Shown here: positions 63,232-64,000 of the stretch, one piece after another
How the letters are laid out: each line of letters begins with the position of its first letter
How positions within the stretch are numbered: position 1 is the stretch's first letter
Assembly (NCBI RefSeq): GCF_018739865.1
Contig: NZ_JADOER010000003.1
Location: 1 to 64,000 of the forward strand
From: Leptothoe kymatousa TAU-MAC 1615
GTDB taxonomy: Bacteria > Cyanobacteriota > Cyanobacteriia > Phormidesmidales > Phormidesmidaceae
Direction: 5' to 3'
Length of the DNA stretch: 64,000 nucleotides
Position numbers and translations under genes: made by a program
Notes under the pieces: generated by a model
The model's input: the letters and a program-made list of their open reading frames with translations, nothing else
What the model was told of the DNA's origin: nothing
Database searches by the model: none

Positions 63232-64000
63232 ATGAATTCTAACCACTACCCACAACCCAATAACGGCGGGGATCAAGCAGAGAAAGACTATTCGCCGCTC
63301 TCCACCAATGCAGCCGAAGCAAACATGGACGTAGCTGCCCCCCAAAAACAACTAGCAACTATCACCCAAGTTGGGGCCAAAAGCCCCGAAGCAACTGAAC
63401 AGGAGCCAGTAACGCCCCAAAATATGCCCCCTCATCTTCAAAGAGGACCACGTTGGCAAGTCCTGTTGTTGACCATTTTATTCAGCTTACCCCTAGTGAT
63501 TGGTATTGCGGCCCTGATGCTGTGGCTCAAGCAGCCTTTAGTGGGCGCTTTATTAGGAAGCATTGTCACAGCGCTTGTGGGTAGCTTAATTATTTCCCGA
63601 CGTCGCTCCTCAACTGAGCTTTATCAGACATTAAAATATGACGAGATGGACCTATTGGAAGTGGACAATAATCGATTGTCTGCCCAATTAGCCGACATAA
63701 CACAACAAAAAGACCAGATAGCTCAACAGTATCAGCTGTTAAGCATGCTAGCCTTTCGAGTCAGACAAATCCCGGAACAATCCGTCCTGTTTGAAACGCT
63801 TGTAAAAGGGCTGCGCGACTTATTAGATACCGATCGAGTCATTGTCTATCGCTTTAATCCCGACTGGTCTGGGACCATTATTGCTGAATCTGTGAATCCT
63901 CAGTACCCAGCGTCCCTGGATGAAACAATTGGAGATCCCTGCTTTCATCAACGTCACGCGGTTCAATATGCCAATGGTCGCACCAGAGCTATTGCCGACA
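63232..64000 (+). CDS. Methyl-accepting chemotaxis protein, N-terminal part (runs off window)
   Basis: At least 256 residues are seen and the frame is open at the window edge. After a Pro/Gln-rich N-terminal stretch of about 70 residues come two hydrophobic helices (about 80-100 and 105-125, VLLLTILFSLPLVIGIAAL). A coiled-coil linker follows, then the start of a GAF domain with RVIVYRFNPDWSGTIIAES, the form found in PixJ-type phototaxis receptors. The chromophore cysteine and the signalling domain lie past the edge, so light sensing is not shown. It begins 3 bp after cheW. Confidence 0.85.
   Translation, partial: MNSNHYPQPNNGGDQAEKDYSPLSTNAAEANMDVAAPQKQLATITQVGAKSPEATEQEPVTPQNMPPHLQRGPRWQVLLLTILFSLPLVIGIAALMLWLKQPLVGALLGSIVTALVGSLIISRRRSSTELYQTLKYDEMDLLEVDNNRLSAQLADITQQKDQIAQQYQLLSMLAFRVRQIPEQSVLFETLVKGLRDLLDTDRVIVYRFNPDWSGTIIAESVNPQYPASLDETIGDPCFHQRHAVQYANGRTRAIAD

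Noticed and set aside
1..64000. tRNA, rRNA, rnpB, tmRNA, CRISPR arrays and IS elements
   Set aside because: No cloverleaf with conserved T-loop, no RNase P core, no regularly spaced repeats and no transposase were seen by eye; a covariance-model scan would be decisive.

Overview
The window is a stretch of cyanobacterial chromosome. GCGATCGC (HIP1) octamers recur throughout, for example near 181 and 3199. Several genes belong to families largely restricted to cyanobacteria: an NDH-1MS CO2-uptake operon, a PucC/BCD-type transporter, DUF760, DUF3134, PAP/fibrillin and TIGR04376 proteins, and a nickel superoxide dismutase. The genus cannot be fixed from the sequence; moderate GC, Ni-SOD and abundant signalling proteins would suit an Acaryochloris- or Leptolyngbya-like organism. 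No rRNA, tRNA, IS element or CRISPR array was seen.

Region 1 (1-11.8 kb, all minus strand) is the most unusual. In transcription order it holds a twin-FHA ABC exporter, a 1763-residue caspase/STAND/WD40 protein, a proline-rich secreted protein, an orphan PhnD-like lipoprotein and a Ser/Thr kinase. Kinase and phosphothreonine-reading FHA domains beside a caspase-STAND effector suggest one signalling unit, but this is inference.

Region 2 (12-23.4 kb) is mostly housekeeping: DUF4359, cysteine desulfurase, TIGR04376, a GspC-like membrane protein, MurF, a JAMM metalloprotease next to a MoeB-rhodanese fusion, a YqeY protein, an AEC transporter and RibF. Region 3 (23.4-28.8 kb) is the ndhF3-ndhD3-cupA-cupS operon, encoding high-affinity CO2 uptake. 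The small fasciclin-fold gene at its end is best read as cupS.

Region 4 (29-43 kb) holds PD-(D/E)XK nuclease, fibrillin, DUF3134, MraY, an FAD oxidoreductase, a pterin dehydratase, TrhO, a histone-deacetylase homologue coupled to a basic membrane protein, a degenerate LytM protein, HtrA, DUF760, ScpB, USP, a thioesterase and a GNAT protein. Region 5 (43-50 kb) carries sodN-sodX with a terminator between them, a NucA-like nuclease facing a NuiA-like inhibitor, a dienelactone hydrolase, MoxR, and a Panacea-domain gene overlapping a small putative toxin.

Region 6 (49.5-58.2 kb) has an inositol-phosphatase-family enzyme, a BCD/PucC transporter, HspA, methionine aminopeptidase, small hypotheticals, a family-2 glycosyltransferase and ArgG. 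Region 7 (58.7-64 kb) is a signal-transduction operon: PAS-PAS-GGDEF-EAL, a response regulator, a membrane protein that looks like an AAA-like protein without its ATPase core, CheW, and a chemoreceptor with GAF domain that runs off the window end.
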